NCBI GenBank assembly: GCA_022705425.1
Contig: JAKJEM010000001.1
Location: forward strand, 201,883-239,762
Reading direction: 5' to 3'
DNA from: Planctomycetota bacterium
GTDB lineage: Bacteria > Planctomycetota > Brocadiia > CAIUPP01
Length of the DNA stretch: 37,880 bases
Every line of letters begins with the position of its first letter. The stretch's first letter is position 1. Shown one piece after another: positions 24,549 to 32,608 of the stretch. The notes below the pieces were generated by a model. That model was given only the letters and a program-made list of their open reading frames with translations, had not been told where the DNA came from and did not search any database. The translations under genes were made by a program, and so were the position numbers.

Positions 24549-26482
24549 TGTCTCACCTGATGGACGTGCTGTGTCGTCCGATTGTTGTTAGTGAGCGAAC
24601 GCGAACCTACCAGGAAGGGCTGGACCGGGAGATAGACCGGTTGCGGCAGACGTGGGACACCGAACGCGGGCTGATCGGCGCGCGGGGCGTGGCCCTGCCG
24701 CACGAGCAGGACCCCGCCTTCTGGCTGCGCCCGGCGGAGGAGCGTTCCGCGCGCACGAGCCCCGAGGCCGCGCGGGTCTATGCGGAGAACCGGGGCCGCA
24801 ACGGCACCGCGCCGCTCTGCCTGGCGGCCTTCTGCCGGCAGAGTCCCCTCTCCCGCCGTCGCGGCGACCTCGAACTGCTGCGATTCTTCGAGTCGGGGCT
24901 GCGCTTCCATCTCGACGCCATGGGCGACGACGCGCATCTCGGGCTCTATGACCTTGCCTCGGAAGGATGGAGCTTCGGGTGGGACGTGGAGGGCTTGATT
25001 TACGGCATGGTCTTTGCGCGCGATGCGCTCGATCCGGCGCTGCGCGAGCGCGCCTGCGACCGCCTGCGCACGATGGCCCGCCGCTTCGCCGGCGTCGAGG
25101 CCAACTTCAACAACATCGGCTCCTACGGCAACCAGCGCGCCGTTTACGCCCTGGGGCTTGAACTCCTGGGGCAGTTCCTGGACGTGCCGGAGGCGCTGGA
25201 GCGGTCGCGCGCGATCTGGGAGGACGTCATGCCGCGCGTGCTGGATGAGTGCGGCCAGGTGATGGAGCAGCACGGCCCCTGTATGCACTACTCCTACACC
25301 GCGTTCTTCTACGCCTGGCTCAATCTGGCCGTCCGCGGCGACCGGAGTCAGAACGCGCGCGTGGTCCGCTGCCTGGACTGGTTCCGCCTGCGGCACACGG
25401 AAAGCCTCTACCCCATCGCCGGGCCTTCGACGCGGCAGTACAACGAAACGGCGTCGCACGCGGTGGCGGACCTGTGGCCGGCGGCGGAGCAACTGGCTTC
25501 ATGCGATCCGACGCTGCGCGACTTCGTGGATCGCGCCGTGGCGCGCCACACGCAACGGACCGGTCCCCTCCCGCAGCGCGGCAACGCGGCGGCCCTCCGT
25601 TGCGGTACAGGACACGGCGCCGCGCCGACGATGTGGGCCATGCTCATGGCGCGCGAGGACGCCCCGCCGTGCGCGCCGCCGGTCTGGCCGCGCCCGGTGT
25701 CGGAGTACTACGAAACAACGCTCCTCACCCGCCGCAGCGCCCTCAAGTACCTGCTCGTCCGACGCGAGTACCAGACGCACTTTAACGTCACCGATTTCAT
25801 GCCCTTCTCCGGCGTTCAGACCTGGGCCTGGGCGCAGGAGCCGCCGATCATTCACCCCACGCCCCTCTTTCCCTCGACCACACTGGCCTGGGGGCTTGAT
25901 ACGGCCCGGCAGGGCGTCAGCCACAACTGGGGGCTCTTCGGCGCCGGGGCCATGGCCGCCGACGGCATCCGCGTGCTGCCCCGCAATGATCGCGAAATCC
26001 TGCGGCTGCTGGCGCGCTACGACCGCCTGTGGCGCTTCGCCTTCTTCACGGACCGCTCGACAGTGCTCCTGGAGTTCGGCGACGTCGGCCCCCGCCGCAC
26101 GCTGTGGACGTTGAACCGCATCGAGCCGTCCGAGCCGCAGATCGCCGCCGGCGTCGTCGCCTTCGCGAACCGGCGCGGGCGGCTTTACTCCACGCTCAAG
26201 CCGCGGCCGAGGCTTGTCGCGCCCGACATGAAGGACCCTTGGGCGGACGGCGTGCGCCAGCTCGAATACGATTGCGGAGACGGCCCGGCGGCCTTTGCGC
26301 TGTCCGATGAGAGCTTTCATTTCGAGGCGTTCGCGCTGTCGGAAGGCGTCTTCGATTTCAGCGACGCGGCGGGGCGATACCGTGTGACCCTTGACGCGCG
26401 TTTCGGAGAGCCGAACCCCGGCTGTTTGCGGATTGACCCGTGGAAACTCGCCTACGGAACGGTGGCAGAGAAGACGAACTGA
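24548..26482 (+). CDS. Heparinase/alginate-lyase-like toroid protein
   Basis: A 644-residue protein without signal peptide. The region 90-380 looks like an (alpha/alpha) toroid, and 390-640 is beta-rich, as in heparinase II/III and alginate lyase relatives. Two blocks recall the active-site segments of those enzymes. One is ANFNNIGSYGNQRAVYALGLE (N188, N189), like the Asn-rich loop. The other is MEQHGPCMHYSYTAFFYAW (H247, Y248, Y250), like the Tyr-His segment. The family call is my reading of these patterns and is not certain; a toroid glycosidase is possible. ATG 24548 overlaps the PLP enzyme stop by one base, and the giant secreted paralogue follows 25 bases downstream. The three genes form a clear operon. 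Without a signal it probably acts on imported oligosaccharides. Confidence 0.7.
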   Translation: MSHLMDVLCRPIVVSERTRTYQEGLDREIDRLRQTWDTERGLIGARGVALPHEQDPAFWLRPAEERSARTSPEAARVYAENRGRNGTAPLCLAAFCRQSPLSRRRGDLELLRFFESGLRFHLDAMGDDAHLGLYDLASEGWSFGWDVEGLIYGMVFARDALDPALRERACDRLRTMARRFAGVEANFNNIGSYGNQRAVYALGLELLGQFLDVPEALERSRAIWEDVMPRVLDECGQVMEQHGPCMHYSYTAFFYAWLNLAVRGDRSQNARVVRCLDWFRLRHTESLYPIAGPSTRQYNETASHAVADLWPAAEQLASCDPTLRDFVDRAVARHTQRTGPLPQRGNAAALRCGTGHGAAPTMWAMLMAREDAPPCAPPVWPRPVSEYYETTLLTRRSALKYLLVRREYQTHFNVTDFMPFSGVQTWAWAQEPPIIHPTPLFPSTTLAWGLDTARQGVSHNWGLFGAGAMAADGIRVLPRNDREILRLLARYDRLWRFAFFTDRSTVLLEFGDVGPRRTLWTLNRIEPSEPQIAAGVVAFANRRGRLYSTLKPRPRLVAPDMKDPWADGVRQLEYDCGDGPAAFALSDESFHFEAFALSEGVFDFSDAAGRYRVTLDARFGEPNPGCLRIDPWKLAYGTVAEKTN

Positions 26483-26507
26483 ATCTCTGGTGTGGAGGAC
26501 ATCTATC

Positions 26508-29500
26508 ATGCGTTGGATCTGCGTACTGACCGTGGCGGCGATGTGCGTTCTTCCGGCGGCCCTGTGCGCGCAGGGGATGGACTACGAGATCGGAGGCCCC
26601 CTGGCTGGCGTCAAACTCCCCCTCTTCCAGGGGCAGTTCGGCGAAAAGCCCGGCTTCCCCGGCTGCGTCCCCGAGCTGATCGCCCAGGGGAAGGAAGTGA
26701 CCGATATGGGGAACACTTACCGCGAGTGGGACAGCCAGGGCCAGGCGCCGCAGTATGAGCTCTATCCCGGCGCGCTGGAACACTGGCGCGCGTATTGGTT
26801 CAAGTATTGCCCCGTGCGCAGCTTCTTCGACCGCCAGAGTCAGGTGCGCAACTGGACGGCGCCCGACCTCCCCGGCGCGCGGCGCGAGCAGGTGGCGGAG
26901 TACGCCTCGCCCGTGTACTGGGTGCCGCGCCATAACCCGGTCAAGGACACGGGCAAGCGCCTCGCCCCCGTGCCGGTGGTCCGCATGGCCCCGCGCGCGC
27001 CGGTCTTCAACCTCGACCTCGGCGACTTGGGCGAGAGCCTCTACGCCGTGCGCGTCATCGCCGCCGTCGAAACGGCGAATCTGCGCCCCTTCCGACGCCC
27101 CGTCTTCCTGCGTATGCGCGTCAACGACGGCCTCAAGGGCGAAACGACCGAGTACAAGCGGCGCATCGGGTACTGCGACGAGTTCTACAGCGTCTGCGAG
27201 TTCTACTTCCACGCCCCGGAGAAGCGCCGTTATCGCGCCGAGGTCTGGATGGACGCCGCCAGCGAAACGGAACTGCTCGTGCGCAACATCTCCCTCGACG
27301 ACGTCCTCGCCGGCGCCGAACGCGCAGCGATCAAGACGCGCCCCACCTCCGCCGCCCCCGCCCCGAAGCGTCAGCCCGCGAAGTACACGCCGGAGGACCG
27401 CCTCGCCCGCGACGAAGCCCTCTGGAACTACCTGCCCCCCCCGAATCACCAGGGCAGCGGCAACTCCTGGAAGCAGGCCGCCTACTTCGCCATCTTCCCC
27501 GATGGCGTTACCTTCGGCGCGGGGGACAAAACGCGCGCCGAAATCGAACAGGAGCACGGCGCCTGGATCGCCCCTGCCGGACTCGTCCAGCAGAACCGCC
27601 TTACGGACAACAAGGCGCTCTGGAACCTCTTCCTCGTCAACAACAAGCTCAACCTGACCTACACCCTCGAGGACATGCGCGCCTACAAGCCATTGCCCGA
27701 TCCCTATCCCTTCAAGGACGACGGCACGGGCCTGTTCTTCCCCGATGAAAAGGACCCGATGAAGGGGCGTGTCGTCGCCGAGGTGGCGATCGAGGTCATG
27801 AACCGCATCCGCGCCTATCCCGAGTTCGCCGCCGCCGCCGCCAAGCGCTGGCGCGAGGCGGGGGACGTTGAGGCCGCACGCGACGGCGTGATCGTCCTGG
27901 CGCGCTACGCCTGGCTCTTCCCCTCGATCGAATCGGCCACCTACCTCTGCAACCTGACGCGCGACCCCGGCGCCTACGGCCGCAACATGTTCGACCGCCG
28001 CCGCGAGGCCGAAGCCATGTTCCTGGGGCATTACGCCAATTACCTGCGCGCTCCCGAGTCCTACGATGCCCTCTTCGATTTCATTCAGGGCAACCAGGAA
28101 CTCGCCGATTCCATCCGGCGCTTCATCCCCTGGGTGCGGACGCCGGAGGACGTCGTCAAGCTGCTCGACGTGTATCTCGTCCAGACCACCGCCAAGCGCA
28201 TCCTGCGCTACCAGTGGCACACCAACCCGACGGCCATCGCCGACCTTGCCGGAATCCTGGGTCCGTGCGATACCGTCAAGCCCTGGATTGACTGGCTCTT
28301 CGCGCGCTCCTTCATTTATCCTCTGCCCGTCGCCGGCGTGCAGGACCTCATGATCACCGGCTGCGACCGCGAAGGCGCGCAGTACATCGGCTCCACCTTC
28401 TACGCCCAGGGCGAAGGCGCCAGCGGCATGGCCGCCAGCATCGAGTCCTTCGTCAAGAAGGGCATCGTTCCCCCCAAGTACGACCTGACCAACGGCCTCC
28501 TTTATCCAAAGCCGCTCGCCAAGTGCCACTGGCAGTTCGACATCGTCATGGCCGGGCGCGACTTCGCCCGCATCGCCGACGTCGGCGGCCCGGACAAGAG
28601 CCCCGGCGCCACGCTGGGCAACCTGCGCGCCGCCAGCGAAATGGGCTGGCGCTGGTCGCGCGATCCCCGCTTTGCCTGGGTCCTCCGCCACCAGGGGACT
28701 CGCAAGGATTACAGCGACGCCGAATGGGCCGAGATCGAAAAGGCCGCCGCCGGCGTCCCCCGCGCCCCCTGGCTCGACAACCGCTCGCGCCAGCTCTACA
28801 ACTGGTTCGGCGCCCTCGAAAGCGGCCTCGAACACAACGACCCGGCCCTCCGCCGCTGCGCCTACGTCCGCACCGGCGCGGGCATCGGCCACCACCACGC
28901 CGACAGCCTCGATCTGCAATACGTCATGCTCGGCCTGCCGATGACCGTGGACGGCGGCCAGCGGCCCGGCTACACCCAGCCCGGCGACAGCGCCAGCCGC
29001 GTGCACAATCTCGTCGAGGTGGACGGCCGCAGCATCCGCACCCAGTCGTGGGTCAGCAGCCTGTCCGACGGCGAAGGCGCGCGCTTCCTCACCGCCACCG
29101 CCGCCCCGCCCTCCGGGGTGAGCCTCTTCCAGCGCAGCATGGCCCTCATAGACACCGACACCGCGCCGCAGAACTCCTACGTCTTCGACGTCTTCCGCGT
29201 CGCCGGCGGCAAGGTGCACACCCACTGCCACCACGGGCCCGTCTCCGACGAGGTTGCCTCGAACGCGCTCGACCTGAAGCCCTTCCCGCCCGCCGCCGCC
29301 GGGACGGAGCCGACACCCGAGCAGGCGTACATGGCTCCCTTCCGCGACGTGCCGCCCCGCGCCGGCTCCCGCAACCCGCGCGACATCGCCAATGAGCGCC
29401 TGGCCGGCACGGCCCCCGATATCCTCGAAACCACCTGGCGCTACAGCCGCCAGCCCGGACCCGGCTCCGAGATGCAGATGACCGGCAAGCCGCTGACCGA

Positions 29501-30668
29501 CGCCGCCCCGCGCCGCTACACCCGTCTGCACCTCTTTGACACCGCGGGCGCGCGCGTCTTCCGCGCCGACGCCATCTGCTACCAGTGGGACTACAAGTAC
29601 GTCTGCCAGATGGTCCGCAAGGACGGCGGCGACAAGGAGATCGAATCGGCCTTCGTCGCACTCCATGAGCCCTACGTGGCCGAACCGTACGTCGCCGAAC
29701 GGCGCTCCGCCCCCATCGAGAACAACGACGCCGACGCCCGACGCGCCGTGGCCGTCGAGGTCAAGCTCAAGAGCGGGCGCGCCGATCTGCTCTTTGCCGA
29801 TGGCGCCCCCGACAAGACCCGCGCCGTCCGCGCCGCCTTCCTCGGCGTCGAACCCGTGCGCGTCGCCGGCGAGTTCGCCTTCTACTCCGCCGATGCCCGC
29901 GGCTTCCGCCTCGCCGCCCTCACCGGCGGAACGCTTCTCAAGGGCCCCGAGGTCGAACTCCGCGCCGCGCAGCGCGAATACGTCGCCCGAATCACCGCCG
30001 CCGACTATTTCAAGAAGGTCATCCGCACCGACACCCCGTGGCCGGCCCCCTGCGCGGGCGGCATCGTCGAGGTCATCGCCCCCGGACGCACCACCAGCTA
30101 CACCTCCGCCGCCGTCGCCGCCGAAGGCCCGGCCGGTCTCATCACGCTGACGCGCGGCGCCGACTACCTCCGCGCGCAGGTCACCGGCGTGGACGAGAAG
30201 ACCGGCGTCGTCACCGCCCTGCTGGAGCCTTCCCTCGGGCGCCTGCCCGGACTCGACAAGGACTTCGTGGCCTCGAACGAGACGCAGACGAGGTTCTGGC
30301 GCGCCGACGTCCTCGACGACGGCGCCTTCCGCCTGCGCGGCGCGCCGGTGACGCGCGCCGACTTCGGCCCCGAGGGCGCGCTGCGCCTGTGGGAATACGG
30401 CGTCGGCGACCGCCTCCGCCAGTCCACCGCCGTCACCCTCGGCCGCCGCGAGGTCGAAGGCGCCGACGCCGCCGGCGGGCTGCGCCTCTACGAACTCGCC
30501 TCGAACGTGGATGTCGTCGTGACGCTGCCGGGCCGCTCCGCCGAGGTCGGACCCGCCTGGAGCCAGATGCGCCCCCTCGCCGCCTCCGCCGCCGACGGAC
30601 GCATCACCCTCTCCTTCAAGGCCGCCGACTTCGTCGGGGAGGGAAAGCTCTGCCTGCGGGTGCGATAG
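26508..30668 (+). CDS. Giant secreted heparinase II/III-like protein (paralogue B)
   Basis: A 1386-residue exported protein homologous along its length to that of 282-4532. Its signal peptide (MRWICVLTVAAMCVLPAALCA) is followed by GEKPGFPGCVPE, shared in near-identical form with the left-edge gene. Shared blocks are RAPVFNLDLGDLGESLYAV (beta domain), SYDALFDFIQGNQEL and FIPWVRTPEDVVKLLDVYL (helical domain), YIGSTFYAQGE with Y632, the histidine motif GHHHADSLDLQ (H795, H797, D799), YVFDVFRVAGGKVHTHC, and a similar C-terminal beta region. The His/Asp motif is that of the heparinase II/III C-terminal domain. GGAGG lies nine bases before ATG 26508. It is the last gene of the operon starting at 23358. 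It likely cleaves a uronic-acid-containing glycan, but no activity can be assigned and loss of catalysis is possible. Confidence 0.85.
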   Translation: MRWICVLTVAAMCVLPAALCAQGMDYEIGGPLAGVKLPLFQGQFGEKPGFPGCVPELIAQGKEVTDMGNTYREWDSQGQAPQYELYPGALEHWRAYWFKYCPVRSFFDRQSQVRNWTAPDLPGARREQVAEYASPVYWVPRHNPVKDTGKRLAPVPVVRMAPRAPVFNLDLGDLGESLYAVRVIAAVETANLRPFRRPVFLRMRVNDGLKGETTEYKRRIGYCDEFYSVCEFYFHAPEKRRYRAEVWMDAASETELLVRNISLDDVLAGAERAAIKTRPTSAAPAPKRQPAKYTPEDRLARDEALWNYLPPPNHQGSGNSWKQAAYFAIFPDGVTFGAGDKTRAEIEQEHGAWIAPAGLVQQNRLTDNKALWNLFLVNNKLNLTYTLEDMRAYKPLPDPYPFKDDGTGLFFPDEKDPMKGRVVAEVAIEVMNRIRAYPEFAAAAAKRWREAGDVEAARDGVIVLARYAWLFPSIESATYLCNLTRDPGAYGRNMFDRRREAEAMFLGHYANYLRAPESYDALFDFIQGNQELADSIRRFIPWVRTPEDVVKLLDVYLVQTTAKRILRYQWHTNPTAIADLAGILGPCDTVKPWIDWLFARSFIYPLPVAGVQDLMITGCDREGAQYIGSTFYAQGEGASGMAASIESFVKKGIVPPKYDLTNGLLYPKPLAKCHWQFDIVMAGRDFARIADVGGPDKSPGATLGNLRAASEMGWRWSRDPRFAWVLRHQGTRKDYSDAEWAEIEKAAAGVPRAPWLDNRSRQLYNWFGALESGLEHNDPALRRCAYVRTGAGIGHHHADSLDLQYVMLGLPMTVDGGQRPGYTQPGDSASRVHNLVEVDGRSIRTQSWVSSLSDGEGARFLTATAAPPSGVSLFQRSMALIDTDTAPQNSYVFDVFRVAGGKVHTHCHHGPVSDEVASNALDLKPFPPAAAGTEPTPEQAYMAPFRDVPPRAGSRNPRDIANERLAGTAPDILETTWRYSRQPGPGSEMQMTGKPLTDAAPRRYTRLHLFDTAGARVFRADAICYQWDYKYVCQMVRKDGGDKEIESAFVALHEPYVAEPYVAERRSAPIENNDADARRAVAVEVKLKSGRADLLFADGAPDKTRAVRAAFLGVEPVRVAGEFAFYSADARGFRLAALTGGTLLKGPEVELRAAQREYVARITAADYFKKVIRTDTPWPAPCAGGIVEVIAPGRTTSYTSAAVAAEGPAGLITLTRGADYLRAQVTGVDEKTGVVTALLEPSLGRLPGLDKDFVASNETQTRFWRADVLDDGAFRLRGAPVTRADFGPEGALRLWEYGVGDRLRQSTAVTLGRREVEGADAAGGLRLYELASNVDVVVTLPGRSAEVGPAWSQMRPLAASAADGRITLSFKAADFVGEGKLCLRVR

Positions 30669-30679
30669 CGCCAAGTAGT

Positions 30680-30705
30680 CCCGCCACGTGCCTCCGTCCG
30701 GCGGG
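30680..30705. terminator. Possible hairpin between convergent genes
   Basis: CCCGCC (30680-30685) and GGCGGG (30700-30705) can pair around a 14-base loop, followed on the plus strand by CCTCTT. It lies in the 56-base gap between two convergent genes. The loop is large and the T-run weak, so this is a low-confidence terminator. Confidence 0.3.
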
Positions 30706-30724
30706 CCTCTTGAGGCTGCCTCTC

Positions 30725-32161
30725 TCAGCCGCGCGCGTCGGCGGGGCAGATGTCGTACGCATAGACCGTGGCCCGGTCCATGTGGAGTGTGGCCTGCACC
30801 GACCCTCCCTTGGCGCCCGGCGCCAGCAGGTCGCCGTCCTTCCATGCCGCAGGGGCGGCGAGGCTGCTGCCGGTGAGAGGGATCGCGTTCTCCTCCGTTC
30901 TGTCGGGGAGATTCGCAAGTGACACCCGGATGGAGCCGCCCGGCCGGCACTCATGGTTGAGGAGGAGGCGGCAGGGGCCGCGCGCGCCGTCGAGCTTGAG
31001 GGTGAGCGTTCCCACAGGATCGCTCCGGAAGCCGAAGAGCCGCCATTTCGGCCACCGGGCCACGCCGATCCGGGCCATGCCGCCGTCAATCAGCGTCTGC
31101 TTGAGGCGTTCGTCAATCTGCCATTTCTCATTTATGTACCACCCGTGCGTGTGGGCGCTGGCGGAGAAATAGAGCCATTGTTCGTCGCCGACCTCGACCG
31201 GGCACGACGCGGTGTAGATGCCGCCCTGACCGAAGGGGCAATCGGCGTGGCTGATGAAATCGGGGCGTCCCGGCAGATGGACCCACCGGTCGCCGCGACC
31301 GGCTTGATAGGCCAGCGTGACGTCAACGACGCCGAAGACGCCGAACTCGCTGCCGGCCGTGCGCGGCAGGCTGTGGCGGAACTGCCAGAGGAATCCCACC
31401 GTGCCGGCCCCGGCGGGCATCATGCCCATGCCGTAGTAGTCGCCGCTGACGAACCCCCTTGCCGCCGCGGCGATGTCGTCATATTCGTCCGGCATCAGCG
31501 CGGCGTGCGCCTCCGACCATCGTCCGTCGCGAAGTTCGGCATTCCAGATGGAGCGCCGCGGTATTCCCCTGATCCGGGGCGTGACCTTCAAGGCGACGAT
31601 GCCGCGCCTCTGGCCGGCGTGGTAGATGCTGTTGATGACGTCCGAATGGTACCACTGCGGCGTCGGTTGGTCGTACTCCCAGGTCAAGCCGTCGGCCGAA
31701 TGCGCCGTGAAGTAGCCGTAGCCTTTCAGCCCGGCGCGGCTGCCCTGGTGGCCGGCCCCCGTACACATGGTGGCCCGATACCGGTGACTGGGCGAGGCGT
31801 CCGGGTCAATGAAGACCGTCGGCGGATGGCCGCTCATGGCGACGAGGTTGTTGTCTGTGCCCTTGTCGGCGTAGTTGACGAGACCGAGCTTCGGCTTGCG
31901 CCAGTCGAGGCCGTTGTCAGACTCGGCGTAGCCGACCAGGTCGCAGTTCGCCCCGTTCCAGTCGCGCGGCCACGCCTGGTACCACATGCGATAGATGCCC
32001 TGCTCGCGCAAGATGGTCCCATAGAGCGACGTGCCGGCGCCGTCAACGAAGGAGTCCGGCCCCAGGAGAGGCTCCGGGTGGATCGTGGGCTGCCGCTGTA
32101 TGAAGGAAAGCCTGCCCGTTGTCTTTGCGATTTCCGTTCGCGACTCGAATAGCAGTTGCAT
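30725..32161 (-). CDS. Five-bladed beta-propeller, GH43/GH32-like protein
   Basis: A 478-residue protein without signal peptide. It shows the repeating blade pattern of GH43/GH32/GH68-like propellers: YRMWYQAWPRDWNGANCDLVGYAESDNGLDW, then YRATMCTGAG, YGYFTAHSADGLTWEY and GGIYTASCPVEVGDEQWLYFSASAHTHGW (positions about 55-90, 140-185 and 290-330). The 'YAESDNGLDWRKP' type phrase is frequent in the 'glycosyl hydrolase-like' propellers of PVC and related bacteria. I cannot place acid residues with confidence, so catalysis is unproven. The C-terminal ~100 residues form a separate beta region. ATG 32161 is preferred to a start at 32233, which would lie at the -10 box of its promoter (32245-32273). 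Cytoplasmic by default. Confidence 0.75.
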   Translation of the reverse strand: MQLLFESRTEIAKTTGRLSFIQRQPTIHPEPLLGPDSFVDGAGTSLYGTILREQGIYRMWYQAWPRDWNGANCDLVGYAESDNGLDWRKPKLGLVNYADKGTDNNLVAMSGHPPTVFIDPDASPSHRYRATMCTGAGHQGSRAGLKGYGYFTAHSADGLTWEYDQPTPQWYHSDVINSIYHAGQRRGIVALKVTPRIRGIPRRSIWNAELRDGRWSEAHAALMPDEYDDIAAAARGFVSGDYYGMGMMPAGAGTVGFLWQFRHSLPRTAGSEFGVFGVVDVTLAYQAGRGDRWVHLPGRPDFISHADCPFGQGGIYTASCPVEVGDEQWLYFSASAHTHGWYINEKWQIDERLKQTLIDGGMARIGVARWPKWRLFGFRSDPVGTLTLKLDGARGPCRLLLNHECRPGGSIRVSLANLPDRTEENAIPLTGSSLAAPAAWKDGDLLAPGAKGGSVQATLHMDRATVYAYDICPADARG

Positions 32162-32244
32162 GTCTGAGAGCACTCCGCTCTTCCGTGGAACGCGCCACAG
32201 GACGAGGCCCCTCGCGCGTCGGACGGGCCGCACGGCGCGACGGC

Positions 32245-32273
32245 AGCCTACTTCTGCAACGGAGCGAAGTCAA
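32245..32273 (-). promoter_or_regulatory. Promoter for the propeller gene
   Basis: On the minus strand, TTGACT (32268-32273), a 17-base spacer and TAGGCT (32245-32250). Expected start near 32238, about 77 bases before ATG 32161. This makes any start codon at 32233 unlikely. Confidence 0.55.
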
Positions 32274-32379
32274 GGTGGTCTGGCCGGGGTCGGCAGGGGC
32301 GGGAGGTCGCGCCCTGAATGCCCACGGCAGAGCGCAGTCCTCCGACGCGCGGCGGGGTTCTTCACGATTCGGGCGTCGC

Positions 32380-32408
32380 TTGACTCCCTTCGCGACGCCT
32401 GATAACCT
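32380..32408 (+). promoter_or_regulatory. Promoter for the tRNA gene
   Basis: TTGACT (32380-32385), a 17-base spacer and TAACCT (32403-32408). Expected start near 32415, eight bases before the mature tRNA. Confidence 0.65.
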
Positions 32409-32422
32409 GTCCTTCACCCAGC

Positions 32423-32498
32423 GGCGGGGTAGCTTAAAGGCTAAAGCGGAGTCTTCATAAGGCTTAGAGTGTGGGTTCGAATCCCACCCCCGCTACCA
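32423..32498 (+). tRNA. tRNA with anticodon CAT (Met or Ile2)
   Basis: A 76-base cloverleaf with genomically encoded CCA. The acceptor GGCGGGG pairs with CCCCGCT, with G1-U72 as a wobble pair. The D stem is GCTT/AAGC, the anticodon stem GAGTC/GGCTT with loop TTCATAA (anticodon 32456-32458), the T arm GTGGG/CCCAC with TTCGAAT, and the discriminator A. A five-base variable loop makes it class I. The lack of a C1xA72 mismatch argues against an initiator. Elongator Met and lysidine-modified Ile2 cannot be separated here. A promoter and a terminator flank it, so it is a single-gene unit. Confidence 0.93.
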
Positions 32499-32504
32499 TC
32501 TGAA

Positions 32505-32554
32505 CGAGACCCGGCAGCGCGTCCCCAAGATGCTCTGCCGGGCTCGTGTTTTCT
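32505..32554 (+). terminator. Intrinsic terminator after the tRNA
   Basis: CGAGACCCGGCAG (32505-32517) pairs with CTGCCGGGCTCG (32535-32546) with one bulged A, followed by TGTTTTCT. This is the clearest Rho-independent terminator in the window. It ends transcription of the tRNA unit before the convergent esterase gene. Confidence 0.75.
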
Positions 32555-32608
32555 GCCGCAGGGCCCCCGCAATCCGCCGTCCGCCCGGTCGCGCGAAGTC
32601 CCCGAAGG

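Noticed and set aside
26358..30950. Minus-strand open frame of about 1500 codons opposite heparinase-like gene B
   Set aside because: Same reason: repetitive Gly/Ala/Asp/Val composition, no domain motifs, and the plus-strand gene is supported by homology to its paralogue.
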